Origin: Peribacillus simplex
Lineage (GTDB): Bacteria; Bacillota; Bacilli; Bacillales; DSM-1321
Length of the DNA stretch: 64,000 nucleotides
Assembly: GCF_001542915.1 (NCBI RefSeq)
Contig: NZ_LNNH01000039.1
Location: forward strand, 1 to 64,000
Direction of reading: 5' to 3'
The notes below the pieces were generated by a model. It worked only from the letters and a program-made list of their open reading frames with translations, was not told where the DNA came from and ran no database searches. A program made the translations under genes and the position numbers. Of the stretch, positions 8,094 through 17,802 are shown one piece after another (position 1 is the first letter of the stretch; each line of letters begins with the position of its first letter).

Positions 8094-9272
8094 CTACAAT
8101 CGATTTTTCTCCAGGAACAGTCCTATCCGTTCTGCCGCTTCTTTCAATCGCTCGGGTGGCTGGACCAAAGCCATTCGCACATAACCCTCGCCCTGTTTCC
8201 CAAAAGCATCTCCTGGGACAACGGTAACTCCTGCCTTTTCAATCAAGGCATAGGCAAAATCGCGAGACTTCCACCCTGCTGGAATCCGGGCCCAAATGAA
8301 CATGGTGGCGGATGTTTTCGGCACATGCCACCCAGCTTTTGCAAGACCTGCTATCAAGGCATCCCGACGTCTTTCATATTCCCGAGCCTGATCGGATAGC
8401 AATGAAAAGTTGGAAGTAAGCGCCTTTGCGGCAGCTTTTTGGATAGGATAAAAAACTCCATAATCAATATGTGATTTCAATGTTCCCAATATGTTCAACG
8501 CATCGCTATTGCCGACTACGTATCCAATGCGGCAGCCGGCCATATTAAATGTTTTCGAAAGTGAATTGAATTCAATTCCCACTTCTCTGGCACCTGGGAT
8601 CGACATGAAGCTAATTTGGGGATGATCATCAAAAATCAATTCGGAATAGGCAAAATCATGAACCACCAGTATATCGTTCTTTTTCGCAAACGCGATCACT
8701 TCTGCGAAAAAGCTTTCATCAGCCAGGGCTGTGACTGGATTTCCGGGATAACTAATGATCATCATCTTTGCTTTTTTCACTATTTCCTCAGAGATTTCGT
8801 TAAGCTGCGGCAGGAATTCATTCTCTGCTGTAAGCGGCATCGGATGTATGATTCCACCGGCAAGCTTTACACTAGCTTCGTAAATGGGATATCCCGGATC
8901 CGGCACAAGCACATAATCTCCCGGATTTATCATCGCCATTGCCAAGTGTGCCAGGCCATCCTGGGATCCCATCAGTTGAAGGACTTCCTTCTCTTCATCC
9001 AGTTCCACTCCGTAACGGGCTTGATAAAAATATCGCACAGCCTCCTGGAATTCGGGCGTTCCCGTTAACGTATATCCGTAGGAATTAATATCCTGGGCAT
9101 ACTTCACAAGCGTATCCATGACAAAATCAGGCGGTGGTAGATCAGGACTTCCTACACTCAAATCGATAACATCCACTCCTCGTTTCATCGCTTCCTGCTT
9201 GCGCCCGGAAAGCTCTGTGAATATTCCTGTTTTGAATTTTCGGACTTTTTCAGATGGAAGCATGCTGACCAT
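8094..9272 (-). CDS. PLP-dependent class I/II aminotransferase
   Basis: 392 residues, fold type I aminotransferase of the kind often annotated as LL-diaminopimelate or aspartate/alanine-type. Visible motifs: SVGSPDLPPP near the N-terminus, GSQDGLAHLAMAMINPGDYVLVPDPGYPIY, SYPGNPV, HDFAYSEL, and FNSLSKTFNMAGCRIGY with the PLP lysine in SLSKTF. The start at 9272 has GGAGGGG before it; the ATG 15 bases earlier lies on top of that site. Single gene on the minus strand. The substrate cannot be fixed; Bacillus normally makes diaminopimelate by the acetylated route, so a broad amino-acid aminotransferase is more likely. Confidence 0.85.
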   Translation of the reverse strand: MVSMLPSEKVRKFKTGIFTELSGRKQEAMKRGVDVIDLSVGSPDLPPPDFVMDTLVKYAQDINSYGYTLTGTPEFQEAVRYFYQARYGVELDEEKEVLQLMGSQDGLAHLAMAMINPGDYVLVPDPGYPIYEASVKLAGGIIHPMPLTAENEFLPQLNEISEEIVKKAKMMIISYPGNPVTALADESFFAEVIAFAKKNDILVVHDFAYSELIFDDHPQISFMSIPGAREVGIEFNSLSKTFNMAGCRIGYVVGNSDALNILGTLKSHIDYGVFYPIQKAAAKALTSNFSLLSDQAREYERRRDALIAGLAKAGWHVPKTSATMFIWARIPAGWKSRDFAYALIEKAGVTVVPGDAFGKQGEGYVRMALVQPPERLKEAAERIGLFLEKNRL

Positions 9273-9339
9273 GCGCTTCCCCTCCATTCATAATCTTTTT
9301 CCTATCATTATAGCAATCTTTTTACAGGATTTTATAATT

Positions 9340-10233
9340 TTATATAGCTTTAGACAGAATCTGTTCGAGCGCCTCATCCAGATGATTGAATGTAAAGGCA
9401 TAACCTTCCTTTATCAATCTTTCAGGCTTGACCCAGCGGCTTTTCAAGATCAATTCCGTTTCGGTCCCCATGAAGAAGGCGCCCATAGTAAGCAATGGTT
9501 CGGGGCAAGGCATGCCCATCTTTTTATTCATCGCCTGTCTCAGCTGTGCCATCAGCTCACGATTAGTGACTGGGTTAGGCGCGGAACAATTGAACACTCC
9601 CTCAAGCCCCTCATTCTGTTTTAGAAAAAGGACAATGTTGAACAAATCTTCTATATGTATCCAACTGAATTTTTGGTTCCCTGATCCTTGGCGGCCACCC
9701 AGACCGAATTTGACTAGATTCCTATAAGGAGTCATTACGCCGCCATTACCAAAAACAATGGCTATCCGCAAAGCAATTTGTCTCGTTTCCGGTAATTGGA
9801 AACGAAAGAATGAACGCTCCCATGCCTTCGCTACATCGACGGAGAATCCTGAACCGATTTCTCCATTCCCTTCTGTCATGGGTTTATCCTCTGCATGCCT
9901 GTATATCGTCGCCGTACTGGAGTTTATCCATAATGAAGGAGGATTTCCGCATTGCTCAACTGCCAGTCCGAGCACTTCTGTCGTGTCCGTGCGGGATTCC
10001 AAAATTTCTTTTCTATTCTTCTCATTGTAGCGGCAATTGACCGTTTTACCGGCGAGATTGATCAGCATTTCCGAATTATCGATGGCTTCCCTTAATCCTT
10101 TTCTATCATCCCAGCCAATATGGGGTGTTTGCCGGGAAATGATGACGACTTCATATCCAAGGTTCCTGAAATGTTGTTCAAAGTATTGTCCGACAAAACC
10201 AGTCCCGCCTGCTAAAACCACTTTCTTCAGCAT
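9340..10233 (-). CDS. yfhF: YfhF-type NAD(P)-binding epimerase-like protein (TIGR01777)
   Basis: 297 residues, extended short-chain dehydrogenase fold. The dinucleotide site AGGTGFVG is at 8-15, followed by NLAG (INLAGKTVNCRYN) and the family-typical SSTATIYRH and WERSFF segments; a C-terminal DUF1731-like part ends the protein. Members of this family lack a known substrate. The length matches B. subtilis YfhF (about 300). A weak ribosome site precedes the ATG. It lies on the minus strand 68 bp upstream of the aminotransferase and may be cotranscribed with it. Confidence 0.85.
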   Translation of the reverse strand: MLKKVVLAGGTGFVGQYFEQHFRNLGYEVVIISRQTPHIGWDDRKGLREAIDNSEMLINLAGKTVNCRYNEKNRKEILESRTDTTEVLGLAVEQCGNPPSLWINSSTATIYRHAEDKPMTEGNGEIGSGFSVDVAKAWERSFFRFQLPETRQIALRIAIVFGNGGVMTPYRNLVKFGLGGRQGSGNQKFSWIHIEDLFNIVLFLKQNEGLEGVFNCSAPNPVTNRELMAQLRQAMNKKMGMPCPEPLLTMGAFFMGTETELILKSRWVKPERLIKEGYAFTFNHLDEALEQILSKAI

Positions 10234-10453
10234 ATAACCAACCCGCTTTCTTCATATAAGATAATCGTTCATCTGGTGATTGTGAATTAATTCACAAATA
10301 TTATATCATCTCATTACATTAAATGGTAGAAGATTTTCGATATCACAATCTGGAACAAACGCCTTAAATCAGTGTCATGGGCTGTTGGATATTCATGTTA
10401 AAATGAGGCTTGAATTAACAAGAAAGGAAGTTTTACAGGAATGGAGGGAGATA

Positions 10454-10654
10454 ATGAAAAGACTTTGTACTCATTGCCATGCTGATATGATAGAGGATTG
10501 CCAAGTGAATGTTCAAGGCGGCATGAATGGACTCAAGATCATTAAAAAGTTGGGACTTTTCAGGAGTGTATCTGCAAAGCCTAAAGCATCTGTATGCCCC
10601 ATTTGCGGTTATGTAGCTTTATATATAGAAGATTTCAGCGAATTTAACAAGTAG
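10454..10654 (+). CDS. Small double zinc-ribbon-like protein
   Basis: 66 residues with two CxxC pairs (CTHC near 5-8 and CPIC near 49-52) that can hold one zinc, separated by a basic stretch. ATG with GGAGGG upstream. The ending VCPICGYVALYIEDF is typical of short conserved Bacillus proteins labelled nucleic-acid-binding. An in-frame ATG 69 bases upstream lacks a ribosome site. Exact role unknown. Confidence 0.75.
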   Translation: MKRLCTHCHADMIEDCQVNVQGGMNGLKIIKKLGLFRSVSAKPKASVCPICGYVALYIEDFSEFNK

Positions 10655-10802
10655 TGTTGGCAAGCAGCTAAAGCATTCGGGCAAAGCTGTTGGAATGCTG
10701 ACTTTTCTACGGTGCGCAGTACCTTAACTGGGCGATTAATGGCCGAAAAAATGTTTCATGACTAGGAATTGGTGGAAAAGTATCATATAGGAGGGATAAG
10801 AA

Positions 10803-11387
10803 ATGTTATCTAAAAAACCAGCAACCAGAATGCTTAGTGCCGCTATTCTGACCGGTTCCCTTTTAGGTGCAGGTGCATCCTTTTCGACTGAACCGGTTCA
10901 AGCCGCATCCACGGTGGAGGACTCCTCCAGCTTAGCGAAGACACACGCTATCACCACTTTACATGAAATCTACAATAAGGCCTTTTCTGGCGAAATGCCT
11001 TATACTGCCACAGGCTTAAAAATTAAGGAAAATACCCAAAAAGACGTATACAATACATTCGGATCTCCCCCAGAACCTGGCAATGACGATGGGACTTTTG
11101 ACTTTTATCATCCAGAAATGGGACACCCTGGATTCTCCTTCACTTATGGCGAAGATAAGACCATTTCCCAAATCAGATATTTTGGGACAAATGTAGAACG
11201 CGATCATAACTTAGGAAGCATCACCCCTAAAGTATTGGGTGAACAACTTGGCAGTGCCGATCAAATCCGTCATATTTCAAGCACGGATGAAATCAACTAC
11301 ATCTACAAGACAGGTGATTATGAACTGCAATTCATAGTTGGTGAAGATCAAACTGTCAATCATGTCAATTTACTGGAAGCTAAATGA
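10803..11387 (+). CDS. yjgB: YjgB-like secreted protein (DUF4309)
   Basis: 194 residues. A signal peptide (hydrophobic about 11-33, cleavage near VQAAS) is followed by a DUF4309 domain: GLKIKENTQKDVYNTFGSPPEP, PGFSFTYGEDKTISQIRYFG, LGEQLGSADQIR and a final YELQFIV...VNHVNLL. ATG with AGGAGGG. It is a single-gene unit closed by a terminator. YjgB belongs to the general stress set in B. subtilis; whether that applies here is not visible. Confidence 0.8.
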   Translation: MLSKKPATRMLSAAILTGSLLGAGASFSTEPVQAASTVEDSSSLAKTHAITTLHEIYNKAFSGEMPYTATGLKIKENTQKDVYNTFGSPPEPGNDDGTFDFYHPEMGHPGFSFTYGEDKTISQIRYFGTNVERDHNLGSITPKVLGEQLGSADQIRHISSTDEINYIYKTGDYELQFIVGEDQTVNHVNLLEAK

Positions 11388-11420
11388 TTTTTGATGAGTG
11401 CAAAGGAATAATCGTTGCAA

Positions 11421-11439
11421 GCTGCCGGAGCTCGGCAGC
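11421..11439 (+). terminator. Terminator after yjgB
   Basis: GCTGCCG and CGGCAGC form a 7-bp GC-rich stem with loop GAGCT, followed by CTTTTTTC. Confidence 0.9.
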
Positions 11440-11479
11440 CTTTTTTCTTGGAAAATGAAAATTTATCCACGAAACAGAA

Positions 11480-11590
11480 GCTTTTATCTGTGAATTTGGC
11501 GATTTTTCTGCGAATTCGACGCATTTTTTTACGAATTTGGCGATTTTTCTGCGAAACCGACGCATTTTTCCGCGAGTTTGGCGATTTATC
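11480..11590. repeat. Alternating tandem repeat of about 20-21 bp units
   Basis: Two related units alternate: one containing GAATTTGGCGATTTTTC and one containing GAATTCGACGCATTTTT. About three copies of the first and two of the second are present with small changes, ending at GCGAGTTTGGCGATTTA. The unit length is not constant and several frames stay open through it by chance. No terminator or protein-binding palindrome is obvious. Confidence 0.75.
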
Positions 11591-11730
11591 GATTTTTGGA
11601 CAAAACAAGGATCAGGCAAGCAGGTCCGCCACAGTGTAAAAATATCGTGCAATAGCTTTAAGTTGATACGATTCTTTGGCGCACTGCGTTAGGTAAACCA
11701 GGTATTTTTTCCCTTCATAATGGAAACTAA

Positions 11731-11780
11731 ACGGATTTTCACGCATTGAAACGAATTCGATTCAATGCGTGAAAATCCGT
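11731..11780. repeat. Near-perfect 50-bp palindrome
   Basis: The 20-bp arm 11731-11750 is exactly complementary to 11761-11780, and the 10 bp between contain the palindrome CGAATTCG, so 48 of 50 bases are self-complementary. No T run follows, so it does not look like an ordinary terminator. It lies 120 bp upstream of the cystine-type transporter operon. Confidence 0.9.
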
Positions 11781-11826
11781 ATAATTCATCAAGATTCATT
11801 CACACTAATGATATAAGTTATTTTCA

Positions 11827-11855
11827 TTGACTTTTTTCCTTTTCTTGTATAGTAT
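11827..11855 (+). promoter_or_regulatory. Promoter of the tcyABC-like operon
   Basis: TTGACT (11827-11832) is followed after 15 bp by TATAGT or after 17 bp by TAGTAT, within TGTATAGTAT. The position, about 45-70 bp before the first start codon, fits a vegetative sigma-A promoter. Confidence 0.6.
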
Positions 11856-11899
11856 CACAGAGTATCAATCCCTATCAGATTACTAGGAGGTCTACCGAA

Positions 11900-12724
11900 A
11901 TGAAAAAAATGGTTGCACTTTTATCGCTATTGTTAGCTTTCACGGTTGTACTTAGCGCTTGTGGTTCAAATACAAAAAACGAGGCAAACAATACCGACAA
12001 TAAATCTTCTTCACAAGAAAATCTATACGATAAAGTTAAAAAAGATGGCGTATTAACAGTCGGAACTGAAGGTACATATCCTCCTTTCACATTCCACGAT
12101 GATTCGGACAAATTAACGGGCTTCGACGTTGAAATTGCTGAAGAAGTGGCAAAACGCCTTGGAGTGAAAGCTGAATTCAAGGAAACGCAATGGGACGGCC
12201 TGTTTGCAGGGTTGGATGCGAAACGTTTTGATATGATTGCAAACCAAGTGGGCATTAATGAAGGCCGCCAAAAGAAATATGATTTCTCGGATGCCTATAT
12301 TCAATCAGGTGCCGTACTGCTTGTTCACAAGGATAATAAAGATATTAAATCGTTCCATGACTTAAAAGGTAAAACTTCGGCACAATCCTTAACGAGCAAC
12401 TACAATGATCTGGCTGAATCCCATGGAGCTAAAGTTACCGGCATCGAAGGGTTCTCCCAAAGTGTTCAACTTATTGGTTCCAAACGGGTGGATGCCACGA
12501 TCAATGACAAATTGTCGTTCCTTGATTATAAAAAGCAGCACCCGGATGCGCCAATTAAAGTGGCCGATGAGGAAGAAAACGGAGCTGCAAGTGGTTTAAT
12601 GTTCAGAAAAGACAGCGGCAAATTAGTGGATGAAGTAAACAAAGCATTAAAAGCGATGAAAGACGACGGCACGTACGCTAAGATTTCAGATAAATGGTTC
12701 GGTGAAGATGTTTCTCCTAAGTAA
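11900..12724 (+). CDS. tcyA: Amino-acid (cystine-type) ABC transporter, binding lipoprotein
   Basis: 274 residues. Lipoprotein signal with lipobox LSAC (Cys about 21) and a linker rich in Asn, Lys and Ser, then the periplasmic-binding-protein family 3 fold: [63 protein letters not shown], and a C-terminal [15 protein letters not shown]. It would be anchored to the outer membrane face and hand substrate to the permease encoded next. AGGAGG precedes the ATG. Gene order binding protein-permease-ATPase and the sequences resemble B. subtilis TcyABC; specificity for cystine is inferred, not shown. Confidence 0.8.
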   Translation: MKKMVALLSLLLAFTVVLSACGSNTKNEANNTDNKSSSQENLYDKVKKDGVLTVGTEGTYPPFTFHDDSDKLTGFDVEIAEEVAKRLGVKAEFKETQWDGLFAGLDAKRFDMIANQVGINEGRQKKYDFSDAYIQSGAVLLVHKDNKDIKSFHDLKGKTSAQSLTSNYNDLAESHGAKVTGIEGFSQSVQLIGSKRVDATINDKLSFLDYKKQHPDAPIKVADEEENGAASGLMFRKDSGKLVDEVNKALKAMKDDGTYAKISDKWFGEDVSPK

Positions 12725-13412
12725 TATTTTCAACGACCCTGAGCGTATGAACCAGCTTGTTTCCATCGCGCAAACCTCCCTCTATCCGATGATAGAGGGA
12801 GCTATTAAAAATACAATTCCACTAACTTTGATTACATTCGTTCTTGGTCTTATTCTCGCAGTTCTTACTGCGTTGGCTCGATTATCTTCCATTAAAATAT
12901 TTCAAATAATTGCACGAGTATATGTGTCAATCATCCGTGGGACACCATTACTTGTGCAATTATTCATTATCTTTTATGGGCTGCCGAACCTAGGCGTCAC
13001 CATCAGCCCTTTTATATCGGCTATCATCGGATTCTCACTAAGCGTTGGAGCATACGCTTCGGAAATTATCCGTGCATCGATTTTATCGATACCAAAAGGG
13101 CAATGGGAGGCAGGCTATTCAATTGGAATGACATATACCCAAGCTTTGAAACGTATCATCTTGCCGCAAGCGGCTCGTGTATCCATTCCCCCGCTTTCAA
13201 ATACGTTCATCAGCCTTTTAAAGGATACATCGCTCGCATCACTGATCCTTGTTACGGAATTATTCCGCAAAGCACAAGAGATCGCTGCAAAAAACTATGA
13301 ATTTCTATTACTCTACATCGAAGCCGCTGCCCTATATTGGATTTTGTGTACGATTTTATCTTTCATACAAGGAAGTATCGAGGACAAGCTTAATCGCTAT
13401 GTAGCAAAATGA
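12708..13412 (+). CDS. tcyB: Amino-acid ABC transporter permease
   Basis: 234 residues, HisM/GlnP-type permease with about five helices. The EAA cytoplasmic loop that docks the ATPase reads [34 protein letters not shown] segment ([20 protein letters not shown]) is the family signature. It overlaps the end of the binding-protein gene; ATG 12708 or GTG 12702 are both possible and neither has a strong ribosome site, so translational coupling is likely. Part of the three-gene importer. Confidence 0.85.
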   Translation: MFLLSNIFNDPERMNQLVSIAQTSLYPMIEGAIKNTIPLTLITFVLGLILAVLTALARLSSIKIFQIIARVYVSIIRGTPLLVQLFIIFYGLPNLGVTISPFISAIIGFSLSVGAYASEIIRASILSIPKGQWEAGYSIGMTYTQALKRIILPQAARVSIPPLSNTFISLLKDTSLASLILVTELFRKAQEIAAKNYEFLLLYIEAAALYWILCTILSFIQGSIEDKLNRYVAK

Positions 13413-13441
13413 GAACCACAGCAGTCAAAGGAGATTTTAAC

Positions 13442-14182
13442 ATGATCAACATTAAGAATCTTCATAAATCGTTTGGTGACCTTGATGTATTAAGGGGCAT
13501 CGATTTGGAAGTGGAGCAAGGGAAAGTCATCGTACTGATCGGACCTTCTGGTTCAGGTAAAACAACCTTTCTTCGGTGTTTGAATCTCCTTGAGGTGCCT
13601 ACGGACGGGACGATCGAGATCGATCAAACGGTGATGGACTTCAATAAGCCGGTCAAGAAAAAATCGATTACCTCTTTCCGCAGTTTGACAGGGATGGTAT
13701 TCCAAAGCTATAATCTCTTCCCCCACAAAACGGCCCTGGAAAATGTAATGGAAGGTCCGATCATTGTGAAGAATATAGCGAAACATCAAGCGAAAGAAAC
13801 GGCGACGGCTCTGCTGACAAAGGTTGGATTAGGTGAAAAAATCGATTTTTACCCTTTTCAATTGTCCGGCGGACAGCAGCAGCGTGTCGGCATCGCAAGG
13901 GCCCTGGCCATGGAGCCGAAGGTCATGCTGTTCGACGAACCCACCTCGGCCCTGGATCCTGAATTAGTCGGAGACGTGCTGAAGGTAATGAAAGACTTGG
14001 CAAAAGAAGAAGGCATGACAATGATCGTCGTCACTCATGAAATGCGTTTCGCTCGTGAGGTCGCCGACGAGGTCATCTTCATGGATGAAGGAAAAATAAT
14101 GGAACGGGGAACACCCGACCAAATTTTCACCAATCCGAAAGAAGCGCGCACACGTAAATTTCTCAATCTGATTCAAGGATGA
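13442..14182 (+). CDS. tcyC: Amino-acid ABC transporter ATP-binding protein
   Basis: 246 residues. Walker [10 protein letters not shown] (about 34-42), Q-loop [12 protein letters not shown], signature [15 protein letters not shown], Walker [15 protein letters not shown], and H-loop VVTHEM are all intact. The start at 13442 has AAAGGAG; an upstream ATG at 13409 overlaps the permease stop but lacks a site. It energises the TcyAB-type importer and ends the operon, followed by a terminator shared with the convergent MFS gene. Confidence 0.9.
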   Translation: MINIKNLHKSFGDLDVLRGIDLEVEQGKVIVLIGPSGSGKTTFLRCLNLLEVPTDGTIEIDQTVMDFNKPVKKKSITSFRSLTGMVFQSYNLFPHKTALENVMEGPIIVKNIAKHQAKETATALLTKVGLGEKIDFYPFQLSGGQQQRVGIARALAMEPKVMLFDEPTSALDPELVGDVLKVMKDLAKEEGMTMIVVTHEMRFAREVADEVIFMDEGKIMERGTPDQIFTNPKEARTRKFLNLIQG

Positions 14183-14202
14183 CCTGGTGCATTCTTTTCG
14201 CA

Positions 14203-14235
14203 AAAAATCCCCCATTCTAGAGATGGGGGATTTTT
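14203..14235. terminator. Bidirectional terminator
   Basis: AAAAATCCCCCAT pairs with ATGGGGGATTTTT; runs of A and T on both sides serve the plus-strand ABC operon and the minus-strand MFS gene. Confidence 0.9.
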
Positions 14236-14240
14236 GTGCT

Positions 14241-15416
14241 TCAACAATTATAAGGAGCTTCGATTCGATTAGCGCGGGCTTGATAATTCTGAAAAAGAAT
14301 CCATGCAAAAACGGAAAGGATCGCGCCCGATAAAAATGGCAAGCCATTTGAAATGGAAAATAACCAACCGCCTATAGGAGGACCGGCAATCCTTCCGAAG
14401 GAATCGAAGGAAGAAAGCAGTCCGGTGATACTGCCATGTCCCGTATTAGACCTTTTCGTCAGCAGTGCCGAAATCGCCGGTCTGATGAACCCATTTCCCA
14501 TACCGAAAAACGTAAGGAAGATCGCCGATGTCCAGAAGCCGGAAGAAAACAGAATGAGGGCGAATCCTACTGCGGAGATGATGAGCCCCAACTGGATGAC
14601 CACACCTTCCCCGTATTTCTTGCTCAGCCTGCCCACCAGGCCACCTTGGACAATCGCACTGCCAAATCCCATGATCATGAAGATGTATCCTAATTGCACA
14701 AGGCTGATATCAGCCTTTTTTGCCGCAAAATAAGCAAAAGTCGTTTCAAGTCCTGCCATCGAAAGCGTGACAATCATTTGTAGGATGAACAGGTAACTAA
14801 GAGGGCCTTTAAAGCCACTCCATCTGGACTGTTTACTTTTAAATCGAGGGGCTCTCTTTTCGACTGGAAGTGATTCCTTCAATAGGAACATCACGAGCAG
14901 CAAGGTAATCATAGAGGAAATCCCCGCTATGTAAAAGGGTACATTCAAGCTTGTTTTGGAGAATATTCCGCCAATCGCCGGTCCAAAGATGAAGCCTAGC
15001 CCAGTGGCTGCCCCGATGATTCCCATCCCTTTTCCCCTCTCTTCCGGCTTCGTGATATCAGCTACATATGCCATGGCCGTCGGCATGTTTGCCGAGGATA
15101 AAACGCCGCCAACCATCCGGGCTACGAATAATCCCCATAAAGAATCTGCTAGAGCCATGATGAAAAACGAAACGGCCAATCCAGCAATGCCGATGGCCAT
15201 GACTGGCTTACGTCCCACCCTGTCGGAGATGCGCCCCCATATCGGTGCAAAAAACAGTTGCATGAACGAATACACTGCCATTAACAGCCCCAACTCCGTA
15301 GGACTGCCGCCAACCTTTTCTGCCAAAAAAGGTATGACAGGAATGATGATTCCAAATCCGACCATCACCAAAAACATCACCAAAAAAAGGACGGGTAACA
15401 CTTTTTTCGTTTCCAT
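14241..15416 (-). CDS. MFS multidrug-type efflux transporter
   Basis: 391 residues, 12 helices. Motif A between helices 2 and 3 is GRISDRVGRKPVM; motif C-like GLGFIFGPAIGG in helix 5 marks the drug:H+ antiporters. Similar to the NorA/Bmr/TetA-like class of Bacilli. ATG at 15416 with AAGGAG nine bases upstream. Single gene, no regulator beside it. The substrate is unknown. Confidence 0.85.
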   Translation of the reverse strand: METKKVLPVLFLVMFLVMVGFGIIIPVIPFLAEKVGGSPTELGLLMAVYSFMQLFFAPIWGRISDRVGRKPVMAIGIAGLAVSFFIMALADSLWGLFVARMVGGVLSSANMPTAMAYVADITKPEERGKGMGIIGAATGLGFIFGPAIGGIFSKTSLNVPFYIAGISSMITLLLVMFLLKESLPVEKRAPRFKSKQSRWSGFKGPLSYLFILQMIVTLSMAGLETTFAYFAAKKADISLVQLGYIFMIMGFGSAIVQGGLVGRLSKKYGEGVVIQLGLIISAVGFALILFSSGFWTSAIFLTFFGMGNGFIRPAISALLTKRSNTGHGSITGLLSSFDSFGRIAGPPIGGWLFSISNGLPFLSGAILSVFAWILFQNYQARANRIEAPYNC

Positions 15417-15653
15417 TATTCTTTTCTCCTTTATTTTTTCCTCCAACCATACTACTTAGCATGAACCGCCCAGCCATTCTTTAAACAGCCCATCATACAA
15501 ACTTTACCAAGCATTAGGAACCTTCATGCCAAATGCTGCTTCCTAAACAGCAGGCATACAATGCCTCGGAGTAAAAAACACTGCAGATACCTTTGATACA
15601 GTCTGCTTGTGCACTATACTGGAGGGTAAGAGCGATGTTAAGGAGGCAAAACG

Positions 15654-16364
15654 ATGTCTAATGAACAATGGATTCTAATAATTGACGATGAACAAGATTT
15701 GGCACATCTCATGGAGACCGTTTTACATAAAGAAGGCCTGGCTAATATTGTGACGGCAGGGACGCTTGCAGACGGATGGGCTCGATTCCAAGAGCTTGAT
15801 CCCGCTCTCGTCTTACTCGATATCATGCTGCCTGATGGCGAAGGCTATGATTTATGCAGGCGTATTCGTGAAGTTTCCAATGTACCCATTTTATTTTTGT
15901 CGGCAAAGGATGAGGAAATCGACAAGCTTTTAGGGTTGGCGATTGGCGGCGATGATTACATTACCAAGCCATTCAGTCCGAAGGAGGTTGCCTACCGGGT
16001 GAAGGCGCAGCTGAGACGAGCTGGTTTTTCAGAGGAAAAACACGTCCCGAAAAATTTGCTGATTGGTCCGTTTGAGCTTAGTGCAAATGAAACCGAATTG
16101 AAGAAGGATGGCAAGCCTATTCAGCTCACCGCAAAAGAAATCGGATTGATGAGCTGTTTCATGCATCATCCGAATCAGATTTTAAGCAAGGAAACTTTGT
16201 TTGGACATGTATGGGGCGATGAATTTTTTGGCTCGGATAATACCGTGATGGTCCATATTCGCCGCTTACGCGAAAAAATCGAGGCAGATCCTTCAAAGCC
16301 AGCTTTTATCCTAACCGTAAAGGGACTTGGGTATAAATTGCAAACCAAGGGCAAACAAAGATGA
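15654..16364 (+). CDS. OmpR-family response regulator
   Basis: 236 residues. Receiver domain (about 6-120) with the acidic pair IDDE, phospho-acceptor Asp56 in LVLLDIMLPDGEG, Ser/Thr in LFLSAKDEE and Lys in YITKPFSPKE; C-terminal winged-helix DNA-binding domain (about 135-230, LTAKEIGLMSCFM, VMVHIRRLREKIE, TVKGLGYKL). AAGGAGG upstream. Its stop overlaps the start of the kinase by ATGA. The target is probably the convergent Yxd/Bce-like transporter, whose upstream region carries direct repeats phased at 11 bp. Confidence 0.9.
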   Translation: MSNEQWILIIDDEQDLAHLMETVLHKEGLANIVTAGTLADGWARFQELDPALVLLDIMLPDGEGYDLCRRIREVSNVPILFLSAKDEEIDKLLGLAIGGDDYITKPFSPKEVAYRVKAQLRRAGFSEEKHVPKNLLIGPFELSANETELKKDGKPIQLTAKEIGLMSCFMHHPNQILSKETLFGHVWGDEFFGSDNTVMVHIRRLREKIEADPSKPAFILTVKGLGYKLQTKGKQR

Positions 16365-17749
16365 AGTGGAAATTGACAGGCCGCTTTTTAGGATCCGTTG
16401 TGACGATCGTAGTGATCGTGGGGATTGTGAATACCATTTTGCTTATATGTTTACTTTTTGTTCATATAGACACGGAAGAGGAATCTGCGGAGAACTTTAG
16501 CAGGCAATTTTCACAATATGTAGACCTCAAAGATAATAAACCAAAGGTAAATGAAGAAGGACGAGAAAGTCTGAGGAATAATAACGCATGGATACAATTT
16601 TTGAATGATAAGGGGCAGCAAGTTGCAGCCTATTACACCCCTCAGAAATTGAAAACCGTATATACTCCTGCTGAAATCGTCCAAATGTATAAGTACAAGG
16701 AAGTTGATTCTGAGACGACTGTTTTTGTCGGTGAAGCCTCCAATTTCAGCTATTTTATCGGAGTTAAAGATCGAGGAATAGGCCGGTATGTATTGTCCTA
16801 TAATTATGATAGCCTTTTAAAGTACATCAACATCATCCTTTTACTATTTCTATCCGTCGATATCATGATTGCATTAGTCATTGGTTTCTTATTTGGAAAA
16901 AAGTTAACGAGTCCGCTCCACATTTTAATAGAAGGAATACAGCAGCTTCGGGATAGGCGCTTTAAAAAGATGAGCATACCAAAGGGCGTTTATGAAGATG
17001 TATTTCGCAATATGAATGAACTATCGGTAAAGTTAGATCAGTATGAAAAAGAACGCAATCAACTCGACAACATGCGTGAAGAATGGATTAGCAACATTTC
17101 ACATGACATGAAGACACCACTATCTTCCATCCTTGGGTATACGGAATTGATGAGGGAAAGCGCCGTGGATTTAACGCCGCAAGAATTGGATGAGTATATA
17201 GCCATTATTAATAGACAGTCCATATATATGAAGGATTTGTTAGATGATCTCAATTTAACGATGCGTTTGCGAAATCAACGACTACCTATACAATTTGAAG
17301 AAATTGATATCGTTGGATTCATACGCGAAATGACGATCGAATTGTTAAATGATTCATCATTTGGGGATCGACAGATTGAATTCGAGGCAAATGTCGATAA
17401 AGCAATCCATCAAGTGGATAAAAAATTACTGAAACGGGCAATTTTCAATCTAATCTACAATGCGCTCGTACATAATGATGAAAATGTCGTCGTGAAAATC
17501 AAAATTGATGCCATTCATCAACAATCAGATACTCATACCCAAATTACCATTGCCGATAATGGCAGCGGCATTCCCGCCAAAGATTTGGCACAAATTTTTG
17601 AACGCTACTATCGAGGTACGAGTACCGCCAACACACACGGAACAGGCTTGGGGATGGCCATTGCAAGGGATATTATACACGCTCATAAAAGTAAGCTGGA
17701 CTTGACTAGCATTGAAAATAAGGGAACGACCATTACGATACTTTTATAA
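16361..17749 (+). CDS. Sensor histidine kinase with extracytoplasmic domain
   Basis: 462 residues. Helix 1 (about 11-35), an outer domain of about 115 residues, helix 2 (about 158-180), a HAMP-like linker, dimerisation box with His248 in SNISHDMKTPLSSILGYTELM, and a full ATPase domain (N box LIYNALVHND, DNGSGIP, GTGLGMAIARDIIHAH). Kinases that normally serve Bce/Yxd transporters are about 330 residues with almost no outer domain, so this one is of a different, self-sensing architecture although it sits beside such a transporter. Operon with the response regulator. Confidence 0.9.
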   Translation: MKWKLTGRFLGSVVTIVVIVGIVNTILLICLLFVHIDTEEESAENFSRQFSQYVDLKDNKPKVNEEGRESLRNNNAWIQFLNDKGQQVAAYYTPQKLKTVYTPAEIVQMYKYKEVDSETTVFVGEASNFSYFIGVKDRGIGRYVLSYNYDSLLKYINIILLLFLSVDIMIALVIGFLFGKKLTSPLHILIEGIQQLRDRRFKKMSIPKGVYEDVFRNMNELSVKLDQYEKERNQLDNMREEWISNISHDMKTPLSSILGYTELMRESAVDLTPQELDEYIAIINRQSIYMKDLLDDLNLTMRLRNQRLPIQFEEIDIVGFIREMTIELLNDSSFGDRQIEFEANVDKAIHQVDKKLLKRAIFNLIYNALVHNDENVVVKIKIDAIHQQSDTHTQITIADNGSGIPAKDLAQIFERYYRGTSTANTHGTGLGMAIARDIIHAHKSKLDLTSIENKGTTITILL

Positions 17750-17764
17750 ATATTTTTATTACAG

Positions 17765-17799
17765 AGAAGGGCTGTCCACAACTTACGGACAGCCCTTCT
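17765..17799. terminator. Bidirectional terminator between kinase and yxeA
   Basis: AGAAGGGCTGTCC (17765-17777) pairs perfectly with GGACAGCCCTTCT (17787-17799), between convergent genes. Confidence 0.9.
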
Positions 17800-17802
17800 T
17801 TC

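Noticed and set aside
11480-11590. CRISPR-like array
   Set aside because: Units are contiguous and alternate without unique spacers, and no cas genes are present.
11360-11652. Overlapping open frames of about 75-90 codons on both strands
   Set aside because: They are created by the tandem repeat at 11480-11590; no ribosome sites, low complexity.
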